A stretch of DNA of 38,083 bases, taken from Collinsella sp. Lineage in GTDB: Bacteria > Actinomycetota > Coriobacteriia > Coriobacteriales > Coriobacteriaceae. Of this stretch, positions 31,100-38,028 are shown piece after piece. The notes under the pieces were generated by a model that worked only from the letters and a program-made list of their open reading frames with translations, was not told the origin of the DNA and ran no database searches. Made by a program: the position numbers and the translations under genes. Location of the stretch: positions 1-38,083 of the forward strand of contig DXMJ01000018.1 in assembly GCA_019414265.1 (NCBI GenBank). The letters run 5' to 3'. The stretch's first letter is position 1; each line of letters begins with the position of its first letter.

Positions 31100-31998
31100 G
31101 GGGCTTGGCAGGGCTTTCTGTCGCGACGGCGTGCGGGGCGGAACCTCGTGTGCCGCAGGTACCGCCGGCGGAGCTGGCACGTCAGGCGCTCGAGACGGTG
31201 GCAGAGAAGCTGCCGCGTGAGCTGGTGGAAAACGATCTGCTGAAAAAGATCGCCCGTTCGTGGGCATCGCTGGCTCCGGCGCATCGCCTTGGCCTCGTGA
31301 TCGAAGATGCTTCGGGACGTTTGGCGTTTCTGCTGCTATCGAGCGGTGTCTGCTGCGTTTTACTAACGATGGTGTCGTTATCGCCCCTCGGATTTGCCTT
31401 GGGACTTGTTGCTCCGTTTGCCGTTGGTGCCGCCCGGGATGGCTTTGAGAGCCGGCGCGAGCAACACGATGCAGAAGAGGCGATGCCCGAGGCGTTTACC
31501 GCACTTTCCATGTCGCTTGCCTCGGGACATTCGCTGGCCCAGGGCATGCGCTTTGTGGGCGCTCATGCGCAAGAGCCAGTGCATACCGAGTTTTTGCGGG
31601 TGGCGGCGGCGATCGATTGCGGCATCTCGGCGACCGACGCGCTCGATGACTTGCTCGTACGTATCGACGCCCCCGGTCTTTCGCTTGTGACCTTGGCGCT
31701 TAAGGTGTCTCAGCGCACCGGCGCTCCGCTTGCCGACTTACTGTCCGAGGCGTCGAGCATGGTGGGGGAGCGCATTGAGCTCAAGCGCCGCCTGGATGTT
31801 AAGACGTCGCAGGCTCGCATGTCTGCGCATATGGTCGCGGCGATGCCGGCGGGCATGTGCGCGGTGTTGGCGCTGCTTTCGGCAGATTTTCGTCGCGGTC
31901 TTGCGACGCCTGCCGGCGCGGGCGCTGTGGTGCTGGGTCTTGCCCTCAACGCCGTTGCCCTGGTGGTTATCCGGCGCATTATGCGGGTGGAGCTATGA
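31072..31998 (+). CDS. tadB: Tad platform protein TadB (T2SS F family)
   Basis: Inner-membrane platform protein of the Tad machine, T2SSF family. 308 residues. A first helix lies at the N-terminus and another near ~80-120 (FLLLSSGVCCVLLTMVSL, GFALGLVAPFAVGAA), followed by a cytoplasmic T2SSF domain (EAMPEAFTALSMSLASGHSLAQGM ... ALKVSQRTGAPLADLLSEAS) and two C-terminal helices. The start overlaps tadA by 28 bp and has GAGGAGG 8 nt upstream. Confidence 0.9.
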   Translation: MEITVPLVVGGLAGLSVATACGAEPRVPQVPPAELARQALETVAEKLPRELVENDLLKKIARSWASLAPAHRLGLVIEDASGRLAFLLLSSGVCCVLLTMVSLSPLGFALGLVAPFAVGAARDGFESRREQHDAEEAMPEAFTALSMSLASGHSLAQGMRFVGAHAQEPVHTEFLRVAAAIDCGISATDALDDLLVRIDAPGLSLVTLALKVSQRTGAPLADLLSEASSMVGERIELKRRLDVKTSQARMSAHMVAAMPAGMCAVLALLSADFRRGLATPAGAGAVVLGLALNAVALVVIRRIMRVEL

Positions 31999-32636
31999 GC
32001 GCCTCGGTTGCAGTTGCGGCTTGCCTGTGCGCCCTGAGTGTATTTGTCGCGACGGGTTTTGATCGGGCGGATGCACGCAAGATCGCAGGGGCCTGCAAGC
32101 GCGAGGCGGTGCTGGTCGCTGCCGCGGGTCGCTCGGTGGTCGATGCTCTGACCGCGCGAGTGAAGGGCGCGGTTGGAGCGGGCGGCCCGGCGCGAGTGTC
32201 GCTCGGCGAAGTGTCCGAGATGATCGATGTTGTGCGCTTGGGTCTTTCGGCCGGTCTTTCGTTTGATGCGGCGCTTGAGATTTTCTGCGCCAACCGCCGG
32301 TCAGTGCTGGCTCTTCGCCTTGAGCGCGCCTGCATGGCGTGGCAGGTGGGCGTGGGCACGCGTGAGGACGAGTTGTTGGCCGCCGCGCGCGACCTGGACG
32401 TGCGAGCGCTCGAGACCTTTGCCATCACGGTGGGGCAGGCGCTCGCCCTGGGTGCCCCACTTGCCGAGACGCTGGCCGCTCAAAGTCGCGAGATCCGTGC
32501 GGCTCATCGCGCCGCGGTCGAGCGCGAGATCGAGCGTGCGCCCGTCAAGCTGTTGATTCCCACCGGCACGCTCATCTTGCCGGCGTTGCTTCTGTCCATA
32601 TTGGGCCCGCTGCTGGGAGCAGGCGGGATGATGTAG
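31995..32636 (+). CDS. tadC: Tad platform protein TadC (T2SS F family)
   Basis: Partner of TadB in the membrane platform. 213 residues, shorter than many TadC proteins. N-terminal helix (VAVAACLCALSVFVATG), then a T2SSF domain (EMIDVVRLGLSAGLSFDAAL ... AITVGQALALGAPLAETLAAQ) and a C-terminal helix (LLIPTGTLILPALLLSILGPLL). ATG 31995 overlaps the tadB stop (ATGA); the frame opens upstream to 31857 only in the shadow of tadB. Confidence 0.88.
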   Translation: MSASVAVAACLCALSVFVATGFDRADARKIAGACKREAVLVAAAGRSVVDALTARVKGAVGAGGPARVSLGEVSEMIDVVRLGLSAGLSFDAALEIFCANRRSVLALRLERACMAWQVGVGTREDELLAAARDLDVRALETFAITVGQALALGAPLAETLAAQSREIRAAHRAAVEREIERAPVKLLIPTGTLILPALLLSILGPLLGAGGMM

Positions 32637-32646
32637 GGAGGAATAC

Positions 32647-32880
32647 ATGAACACGATGGTCGAAGTTGCTGACAAGGCTTGGAGCTGGGCTTTTTGCCGG
32701 GCGATTCACACTCGCCAGCATGCCAAGGAGCTGTTGCAGGAGGAGAGCGCGCAGGGTACCACCGAGTACGCCATTTTAGTGGGCGTACTTGTGGTGATCG
32801 CGATTATTGCCATCGTTGCATTTAAAGGCAAGGTTAAAGAGCTATGGGATGCGATCAGCGAGGGCATCAACAGCCTGTAG
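32647..32880 (+). CDS. flp: Flp-family type IVb pilin
   Basis: Major pilin candidate, 77 residues. After a long leader (36 residues) comes the processing region SAQGTTEYAILVGVLVVIAI. If Glu is at position +5 as in known Flp pilins, cleavage is between Ala35 and Gln36, not after a Gly. The mature part is one hydrophobic helix plus a short Lys-rich tail (FKGKVKELWDAISEGINSL). GGGAGG lies 5-6 nt before the ATG. Only 10 bp separate it from tadC. Confidence 0.92.
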   Translation: MNTMVEVADKAWSWAFCRAIHTRQHAKELLQEESAQGTTEYAILVGVLVVIAIIAIVAFKGKVKELWDAISEGINSL

Positions 32881-33407
32881 AGGGCGAGCGCCCCATCGGG
32901 GTGCTGCTGGTGTTTGCTTGCCTGACCGTGGCGATAGCGGCGGTGCTTTGGGGGCTTAACGCCGCGCGGCAGCAGCGTCCTGGGACCGCCTCCGATTTGG
33001 GCTCAGATTCGGCGGTGGCGTCTCAAAAAGATGAGATGCGAGATGCGGACGATTCGGATGTCGCTGTCACGGCGCAAACCTTTCTGCGGACGCTCGACAA
33101 GCGGTCTGGCACTGCGACGGATTCGCCTGAGGGCAACGCGATTGCGGTCCGGCTTGCATGGTCCGAGGACCGACCGATGACCGAAGCGGCGGCGGATATG
33201 CTGCGTGCCTATCGCGAGGTACCCACGGCGCAACTTGCTCTGAGCGGCTATCTCGACATCAAGGGAAACGTGTGGGGCGCCATCGTGCGCGACGGACGCG
33301 GCTGGGTCGATATGGTGACAATTGCCGCGGATGCTGGCGATGCTTCGTGTCGTCTGCGCGCCGTGCGCCTGAGCCCGCAGGCAACGGACTCAAAGGAGGG
33401 ATCGTGA
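32844..33407 (+). CDS. Hypothetical membrane-anchored protein in the Tad operon
   Basis: Up to 187 residues, not recognised. It has one N-terminal hydrophobic helix (IGVLLVFACLTVAIAAVLWG) followed by a polar, probably external domain ending in a strand-rich part (AQLALSGYLDIKGNVWGAIV, GRGWVDMVTIAADA). ATG 32844 lies inside the flp gene and lacks a clear Shine-Dalgarno; GTG 32901 in the same frame, just before the helix, is an alternative. The position between two pilins suggests an accessory pilus-assembly or pseudopilin role, but it has no AQxTxE prepilin site. Confidence 0.65.
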   Translation: MGCDQRGHQQPVEGERPIGVLLVFACLTVAIAAVLWGLNAARQQRPGTASDLGSDSAVASQKDEMRDADDSDVAVTAQTFLRTLDKRSGTATDSPEGNAIAVRLAWSEDRPMTEAAADMLRAYREVPTAQLALSGYLDIKGNVWGAIVRDGRGWVDMVTIAADAGDASCRLRAVRLSPQATDSKEGS

Positions 33408-33408
33408 A

Positions 33409-33627
33409 ATGCATGATGTCCTGCGTGAGGAATCTGCCCAGGCGACGGTCGAATACGCCATCGTCACGGTGGCGCTGTTATCGATCGTGCTGGCGATCGC
33501 GGGACTTTGGCGTGCCGGCACCGATGGGCGCTTGGCGGCGCTGGTTGAGCGGGCGGCATCTCATGGCGTTGCCTCGACGTCGGTTATCGACGCCGCTGCG
33601 GCCGCTAAGGACATCGCGTTGTATTGA
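33409..33627 (+). CDS. Second Flp-like pilin
   Basis: 72 residues with the site SAQATVEYAIVTVALLSIV. The leader is only 10 residues, much shorter than in the first pilin. The mature helix is followed by ~35 polar, Ala-rich residues. Likely a minor pilin. GGAGG precedes the ATG at 33409, which lies one base after the preceding stop. Confidence 0.82.
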   Translation: MHDVLREESAQATVEYAIVTVALLSIVLAIAGLWRAGTDGRLAALVERAASHGVASTSVIDAAAAAKDIALY

Positions 33628-34099
33628 TGCCGCGCGCGAGGACCGGGCGCAGTCTACGGTCGAGGCCGCTTTTTTGCTGCCGACGTTTCTGACACTCATC
33701 CTTCTCGCGCTGCAACCGGTGTGCCTGCTCTATACGCGCGCGGTCATGGAGTCTGCCGCCGCCGAGACCGCGCGGCTCATGACCACGACGACGGCGGAGG
33801 ACGACGATCTTAAGGAGTTCGCCCGCCGCCGACTTGCCGCAGTGCCCAACGTTTCGATCTTTCATGCCGGCGGGCCGTTGTCGTGGGATATCGAGCTTGG
33901 CCGGGCCGGTGCGGGTGGCGTCTCGTCCGTGTCCGTTTCCGGCGAGGTCAAGCCGTTGCCTGTGATCGGTGCGTTTGCGCAGGCTATGGGTGGTACCGCC
34001 GAGGGCGGCTACGTTGAGCTCAAGGTCGATGTCTCGTATCAATCGCGTCCCGAATGGCTGGAGGGAGATTATGATTCGTGGATTGCTGCATGGGATTAA
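33563..34099 (+). CDS. tadE: TadE-like pseudopilin
   Basis: 178 residues from ATG 33563, overlapping the second pilin by 65 bp. The domain hallmark RAQSTVEAAFLLPTFLTLIL begins ~26 residues in, followed by ALQPVCLLYTRAVMESAAAETARL, the classic TadE pattern. The C-terminal part is a strand-rich external domain. The start is the only in-frame ATG close to the domain; its ribosome-binding site is poor, so coupling to the pilin gene is likely. Confidence 0.8.
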   Translation: MALPRRRLSTPLRPLRTSRCIDAAREDRAQSTVEAAFLLPTFLTLILLALQPVCLLYTRAVMESAAAETARLMTTTTAEDDDLKEFARRRLAAVPNVSIFHAGGPLSWDIELGRAGAGGVSSVSVSGEVKPLPVIGAFAQAMGGTAEGGYVELKVDVSYQSRPEWLEGDYDSWIAAWD

Positions 34100-36224
34100 G
34101 CGTTTCTGGTCTAGACGCGTTTTGACGCACCGTCCGAGCTGCCATCGCAAGCGAGGCGGCTTTATGGGTCGAGCCGGTGTCGATCTGTTTATCGAAGACG
34201 GCGCCTATACCACGCTTTCTTCTGCCGTGGTCATCCTAGTGGTGCTCACATTGTTGTTTTCGTCGACCGCGGCGATATGGAGCATGTCGCGTGCCGGGGA
34301 TACCCAGGTGGCGGCTGATAGTGGCGCGCTGGCGGGTGCCAACGTAGTGTCGTCCTATCACACGGCTGCCACGGTGGTTGATGCGAGCATCTTGAGTCTG
34401 GGGCTGGCGGGGTTTGCCACGATCGGGACGGGCCTGGTCGCCATCCTCATCCCGGGTGCCGAGCCGGTTGCCGGCAATATGGTCGACACCGGGATCGAGA
34501 TCATTAAAACGCGCAACAAGTTTGCCAAAAGCGCATCGGAAGGCTTACAGAAAATCGAGACGGCCCTGCCGTATCTGATCGCCGCGCGTGCCACGCAGGC
34601 GGTGTCGGCGCAGGATACCGATAGTGTGACCTATACCGGTACGGCGCTTGCCGTGCCCAGGACATCCGAGTCTGACTTCGCTGCGCTCAAAGGGTCAGAG
34701 ATCTCGACCGATACCATTAAAGACACATCAGATGATTTAGAGGGTGCGGCCGAGGAGCTGCGGAAGGCTTCTGAGGACACGGCGAAGGCTAAAGAGCGTG
34801 CTTGGCTGGCGGATTGTGGTGGGTCTGACAAGGGCTCGGTCGGCAGCTGTTCTTGCATGTGGGAGCGTGCGAAAAGCCTAACGGATCTCTCCGGTGTTCA
34901 AAATCCGCATTACTCATCGAGCGTTACGTGGGAGCCCCAAGTTGCCCTTGATCGCGCGAAGGACTACTACCATTGGCGTCTGACAAATGAGAAGCCCCAC
35001 GGCTCGAGTGTCGAGATGAAGGCAGAGTCTGCGGCGCGTAAGGCGTTTTATACCTATGCGAGCGCGGAGGTCGATCGGGCACATATAACCGAGAACGGAG
35101 ACAGGGTTTCCTCCTATATTCCGCTGCTGCCGCGCAACTCTGATGAGGTTCGGGCGACGGAGCTCTATACCGATGCGGTGTGGCCGACGAGCGTGAACGA
35201 TGACAAGGCGTATCTGCATTACGGGACGACCTGCCCTAACTATAAGAAAGGGACGCCGAGCGGATTTGCTTCGGTTGCCGATTACGATGGACAGGATAAA
35301 TGCAGCAAATGCCATTTTGGCGTTTCGTCGCTTGGTGCTGTTGCGGCGCCTTCAACCTCTATCGAAAACGGCTTCGAGTATCACTTTGACAAGTTTAAAG
35401 ACGCCCTGGAAGGCTACGTCGAATGCCGCAACAAAGAGCTCGAGCTCGAACGTCAGACCGAAGACGAGACCGACCGTGCGAGCAATGCGTTTGACCAGGC
35501 CATCAAAGCGCTTTCGGGCGAGCGTCCGCGTATCGCTCCTCCCGGTCGCAACGGCGTGGTTGCCTTTGCGGTTTCGGGTGCCATCTCGAGCCCCGATGAG
35601 CTCAACTCTTCGTTTAACACGGCAGTCAGGCTTGGCGATCGCGGTGCCATCTCTGCCGCGGTGCTGGCGCCCGATGAGGCGACGGCGCAAAACAACGTGC
35701 TTTCGCGATTTTTCTCGACATTGAAGGAACGCTCGGGTGGCGTTGCCGGCGTACTCGATGGCGTCATGGATGTCTGGGGACGGCTGCTTGTGGGATACGG
35801 AGACATCCAAGGTTCGGCCGACGAACTTATGGACGAGATGATTAAAGGCCTAGGAGGGGGCAGCGGCGCGTTGGGCTCCATCGCATCGTGGCTCGGCGAT
35901 ACCGTTTCGGCGTCCGTGGCGGCGTTGGATCTGGAGCCGTGCGACTTGCGCCTGCGAAAGCCGGTGCTGACTGATTCCGCCAACGTCATTAAGAGCCCGG
36001 GGTCTGACATTGCCGGTCTCTCTCAAGCGCAAGACAAGCTGCGAAGTATTCCGTTGGGCGTGACCGATCCCAAGGCGCTTTGCGAAGCGCTGGAATATCA
36101 AGTCGAGCGCACCATCAGCGGCACGACGTTCACGCTTGCGGAGATTCCGCTGCCCGGCGGCGGTTCCATCCCACTTACCGTCGATGTCACCACACTGGCG
36201 GGTGCCCTGGGCGGTGGGTCGTAA
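34071..36224 (+). CDS. TadG-like pilus-associated protein
   Basis: 717 residues, a large single-pass protein. A basic N-tail (~40 residues) precedes a helix (SSAVVILVVLTLLFSSTAAIW), then MSRAGDTQVAADSGALAGANVV, the pattern at the start of TadE/TadG-like proteins. The rest is external and mostly helical and polar, with Cys clusters (DCGGSDKGSVGSCSC; later CPNY and CSKC) that could form disulfides or bind metal. It lacks the prepilin Gln-x-Thr-x-Glu site of its neighbours. ATG 34071 has GAGGGAG upstream and overlaps tadE by 29 bp. Confidence 0.75.
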   Translation: MIRGLLHGIKRFWSRRVLTHRPSCHRKRGGFMGRAGVDLFIEDGAYTTLSSAVVILVVLTLLFSSTAAIWSMSRAGDTQVAADSGALAGANVVSSYHTAATVVDASILSLGLAGFATIGTGLVAILIPGAEPVAGNMVDTGIEIIKTRNKFAKSASEGLQKIETALPYLIAARATQAVSAQDTDSVTYTGTALAVPRTSESDFAALKGSEISTDTIKDTSDDLEGAAEELRKASEDTAKAKERAWLADCGGSDKGSVGSCSCMWERAKSLTDLSGVQNPHYSSSVTWEPQVALDRAKDYYHWRLTNEKPHGSSVEMKAESAARKAFYTYASAEVDRAHITENGDRVSSYIPLLPRNSDEVRATELYTDAVWPTSVNDDKAYLHYGTTCPNYKKGTPSGFASVADYDGQDKCSKCHFGVSSLGAVAAPSTSIENGFEYHFDKFKDALEGYVECRNKELELERQTEDETDRASNAFDQAIKALSGERPRIAPPGRNGVVAFAVSGAISSPDELNSSFNTAVRLGDRGAISAAVLAPDEATAQNNVLSRFFSTLKERSGGVAGVLDGVMDVWGRLLVGYGDIQGSADELMDEMIKGLGGGSGALGSIASWLGDTVSASVAALDLEPCDLRLRKPVLTDSANVIKSPGSDIAGLSQAQDKLRSIPLGVTDPKALCEALEYQVERTISGTTFTLAEIPLPGGGSIPLTVDVTTLAGALGGGS

Positions 36225-36700
36225 TGGGCATCCGCACGCGCCTGTGCGAGGAGTGCGCCCAGGCGACGGTCGAGATGGCCGTGGTCACGCCCGTCCTGCT
36301 GGTTCTGGCGCTTATCGTGTACAACGTCATGGTCTTTGCCGGTGCGGTCGCACGCTTCGATCGCGTGGTGCCCGATATCGTGCTAGCACATGCCGTGGCG
36401 CCGAGCGGGGAGGGCGATGGCAGCTCCATCGATGCTTCCGCGACCGTTCAGGCTCAGATCCAACATGCCATGGAAGGCTATGACTTGCTGATCGAGGTCT
36501 CGAGCGAACAGGGTGCGACGACATCGGATGGCGGTTTGCTTTCGCTTTCCGGCACGTTTAGGACCTACACCTGCACCATGCACTATGAGCCGTGGCCGAC
36601 TTCTCTCAGCATCGCTGGCGTTCCGCTGGGGGCGCCGACAACGTTGTCGCACGAGCGCGCGGTGACGGTCGATCCATGGCGCCCGGGGGTGGTCATGTGA
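36224..36700 (+). CDS. TadE/TadF-like pseudopilin
   Basis: 158 residues. The site CAQATVEMAVVTPVLLVLAL again has Ala|Gln with Glu at +5, after a leader of only 11-12 residues. One hydrophobic helix is followed by an external domain of ~115 residues. Likely a minor pseudopilin. ATG 36224 shares a base with the preceding stop TAA (36222-36224), and GGTGGG lies 6 nt upstream. Confidence 0.78.
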   Translation: MGIRTRLCEECAQATVEMAVVTPVLLVLALIVYNVMVFAGAVARFDRVVPDIVLAHAVAPSGEGDGSSIDASATVQAQIQHAMEGYDLLIEVSSEQGATTSDGGLLSLSGTFRTYTCTMHYEPWPTSLSIAGVPLGAPTTLSHERAVTVDPWRPGVVM

Positions 36701-37056
36701 CCGCGGTCTCGTCCTACATCGCCTACGCGCGGGCACTCAATAGGCTGGGTTGGACGCCGGCGGAGTTTGTGGTGGCGGAGTCGTTTGTCGTGCGCCTGCG
36801 CGGCATGCTGGGACGGCATCCGGTTGCCGCCAACGGCTTGCCGCTCGTCATGGCGTTTCCACGCTGCTCTTCGGTCCATACGTGTTTTATGGCCTATCCC
36901 ATCGATATCGCCTTTATCGATGCACGTGGCTATGTCCTCGTATGCTACGAAAACGTACGCCCCTGGCGTATGTGCTCCTGCCCCGGCGCCTGGGCCGTAC
37001 TAGAGCGTCCTTCAATCATTGTTTCGACCCCTGCTCTCCAACGCGTGCCGGCTTAA
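36697..37056 (+). CDS. DUF192 family protein
   Basis: 119 residues. The segment RLRGMLGRHP, then LVMAFPRCSSVHTCFMAYPI and DIAFIDARGYVLVCYENVRPWRM, matches DUF192 (PF02643), a small beta-rich domain of unknown function. GTG 36697 overlaps the preceding stop as GTGA and has GGGGGTGG upstream, so it is the last coupled gene of the Tad operon. Unlike many DUF192 proteins it has no signal peptide. Four Cys residues are present (SVHTC, CYEN, RMCSCPG). Confidence 0.85.
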   Translation: MTAVSSYIAYARALNRLGWTPAEFVVAESFVVRLRGMLGRHPVAANGLPLVMAFPRCSSVHTCFMAYPIDIAFIDARGYVLVCYENVRPWRMCSCPGAWAVLERPSIIVSTPALQRVPA

Positions 37057-37074
37057 GAATTGGCGACAGCGGAC

Positions 37075-37089
37075 TTTCGTCATACGAAA
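37075..37089 (+). promoter_or_regulatory. Palindrome before the toxin-antitoxin pair
   Basis: TTTCGT-CAT-ACGAAA is a perfect 6-bp dyad with a 3-bp centre. It lies 26 bp before the toxin start and overlaps a possible -10 (TACGAA, 17 bp after TTGGCG at 37060). A ribbon-helix-helix antitoxin could bind here. Confidence 0.45.
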
Positions 37090-37114
37090 TTGGGTAAGAT
37101 GGAGGAGAAGATGC

Positions 37115-37405
37115 ATGGATGTTGAGATCCATCCCAACGCTAAAAAGCACCTGACGGAAAAGCAGGTGCTTAGCGCTTGGCTTGCGGTTACTGAGTGCAT
37201 TCGTCGCGAGCCGAAGGGCGAGCCGCTGAGATGGCTTGCGATTGGATGGCTCCCAGACGGACGAAGCGTGGAGCTTGTCGCGGTCGAGCTTGTCCGTGGG
37301 GGCTTATCATTCATGCCTTGTCTCCAGTCCAGAAGAAATTTTGGCAGGAGATTGAACGGGCTCGGCAAAGGGGTCGATGATGGGCAAGACGTATACGGCC
37401 GCTAA
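37115..37405 (+). CDS. Toxin-like protein of a TA pair, frameshifted
   Basis: 96 residues as read. Residues 1-63 (VEIHPNAKKHLTEKQVLSAW ... LAIGWLPDGRSVELVAVEL) resemble small actinobacterial toxins paired with RHH antitoxins. After the run of five G at 37298-37302 the reading frame leaves the family pattern. With one extra G it would continue LIIHALSPVQKKFWQEIERA and stop at 37378-37380. That gives an 88-residue protein ending in the family's usual I-H-A-x-x-P-x-x-K-K-F tail and overlapping the antitoxin start. So the gene is mutated, phase-variable, or miscalled by one base. GGAGGAG is 7 nt before ATG 37115. Confidence 0.7.
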   Translation: MDVEIHPNAKKHLTEKQVLSAWLAVTECIRREPKGEPLRWLAIGWLPDGRSVELVAVELVRGGLSFMPCLQSRRNFGRRLNGLGKGVDDGQDVYGR

Positions 37406-37664
37406 TGGTCAGGTTGTAACGGATGAAATGATTGACGCGTGGTGCGAGTCGTACGAGCGCGGAGAGTTTCCGGATGGCGAACATACCGTTGGTGGGATCG
37501 TGCATGGACGGCCCCCGCTCTCAGGTGAGGGGACGGCAACGTTGTCGGTCAAGATTCCTCTGGGAATGAAGGAGGCCATTCGTCGACGGGCGGCTGCCGA
37601 GGGGATGACGCCAAGTGAGTTTGCCCGTGCGGCTCTGAGCGAAAAACTTCTTGCTGCCGGCTGA
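37380..37664 (+). CDS. Ribbon-helix-helix antitoxin
   Basis: 94 residues. The N-terminal half (GEFPDGEHTVGGIVHGRPPL) is the part expected to contact the toxin. The C-terminal half (ATLSVKIPLGMKEAIRRRAA, then EGMTPSEFARAALSEKLL) is a ribbon-helix-helix DNA-binding domain. ATG 37380 is preferred (AGGGG 6 nt upstream); ATG 37377 would overlap the restored toxin stop as ATGA. Gene order is toxin first, antitoxin second. Confidence 0.85.
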   Translation: MGKTYTAANGQVVTDEMIDAWCESYERGEFPDGEHTVGGIVHGRPPLSGEGTATLSVKIPLGMKEAIRRRAAAEGMTPSEFARAALSEKLLAAG

Positions 37665-37727
37665 TGTCTCTGACGTGCCGATTTATAGAACCGAGGCTGT
37701 GCTCAAAAACTTTTTTAAAATTCTCGG

Positions 37728-37755
37728 TTGACCGGAACGCGTCCTTGGTTATACT
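37728..37755 (+). promoter_or_regulatory. Promoter of tRNA-Phe
   Basis: TTGACC (37728-37733) and TATACT (37750-37755) with a 16-bp spacer, 32 bp before the mature tRNA 5' end. An AT-rich stretch upstream (TTTTTTAAAA) resembles an UP element. Confidence 0.85.
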
Positions 37756-37787
37756 AATCAAGCCTTGAAACAAGGCACACCTCAAAT

Positions 37788-37842
<55 letters not shown>

Positions 37843-37860
<18 letters not shown>

Positions 37861-37897
37861 CCTTGAATTGACTAGGACCTCTGCAAAGGGGTCCTTT
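37843..37897. repeat. 55-bp direct repeat, copy 1 (tRNA-Phe 3' end and terminator)
   Basis: From within the T loop of tRNA-Phe through the terminator stem. It is identical over at least 55 bp to 38029-38083, where the window ends. A duplicated tRNA 3' end is the usual mark of an integration site (attB-type). Confidence 0.9.
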
Positions 37898-37905
37898 TCT
37901 TTTAT
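37874..37905 (+). terminator. Terminator of tRNA-Phe
   Basis: AGGACC and GGTCCT pair around TCTGCAAAGG-type loop bases, followed by TTTTCTTTT. It begins 12 bp after the encoded CC. Confidence 0.8.
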
Positions 37906-37951
37906 GCAGCTCCCACATGGAATCGAACCCCGTGAGGGCGCGGAGCTGAGT

Positions 37952-38028
37952 AAACGCGTAAGCGTTTGCCAGCGCAGCTCGCAAGGCGCGTAAGCGCCGC
38001 AGCGGTCCGTCCGCGCAGCGCGCGGACG
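37952..38028. repeat. Chain of three perfect hairpins between the 55-bp repeats
   Basis: AAACGC-GTAA-GCGTTT (37952-37967), GGCGC-GTAA-GCGCC (37985-37998) and CGTCCGCGC-AGC-GCGCGGACG (38008-38028). GAGCTG (~37943) and CAGCTC (~37975) also enclose the first. Two of the loops are the same GTAA. No reading frame or T-run accompanies them. Confidence 0.6.

Noticed and set aside
33158..33562. Upstream extension of the TadE reading frame
   Set aside because: This part lies fully inside the membrane-protein and second-pilin genes in another frame and has no pilus-type sequence; the domain starts only after ATG 33563.
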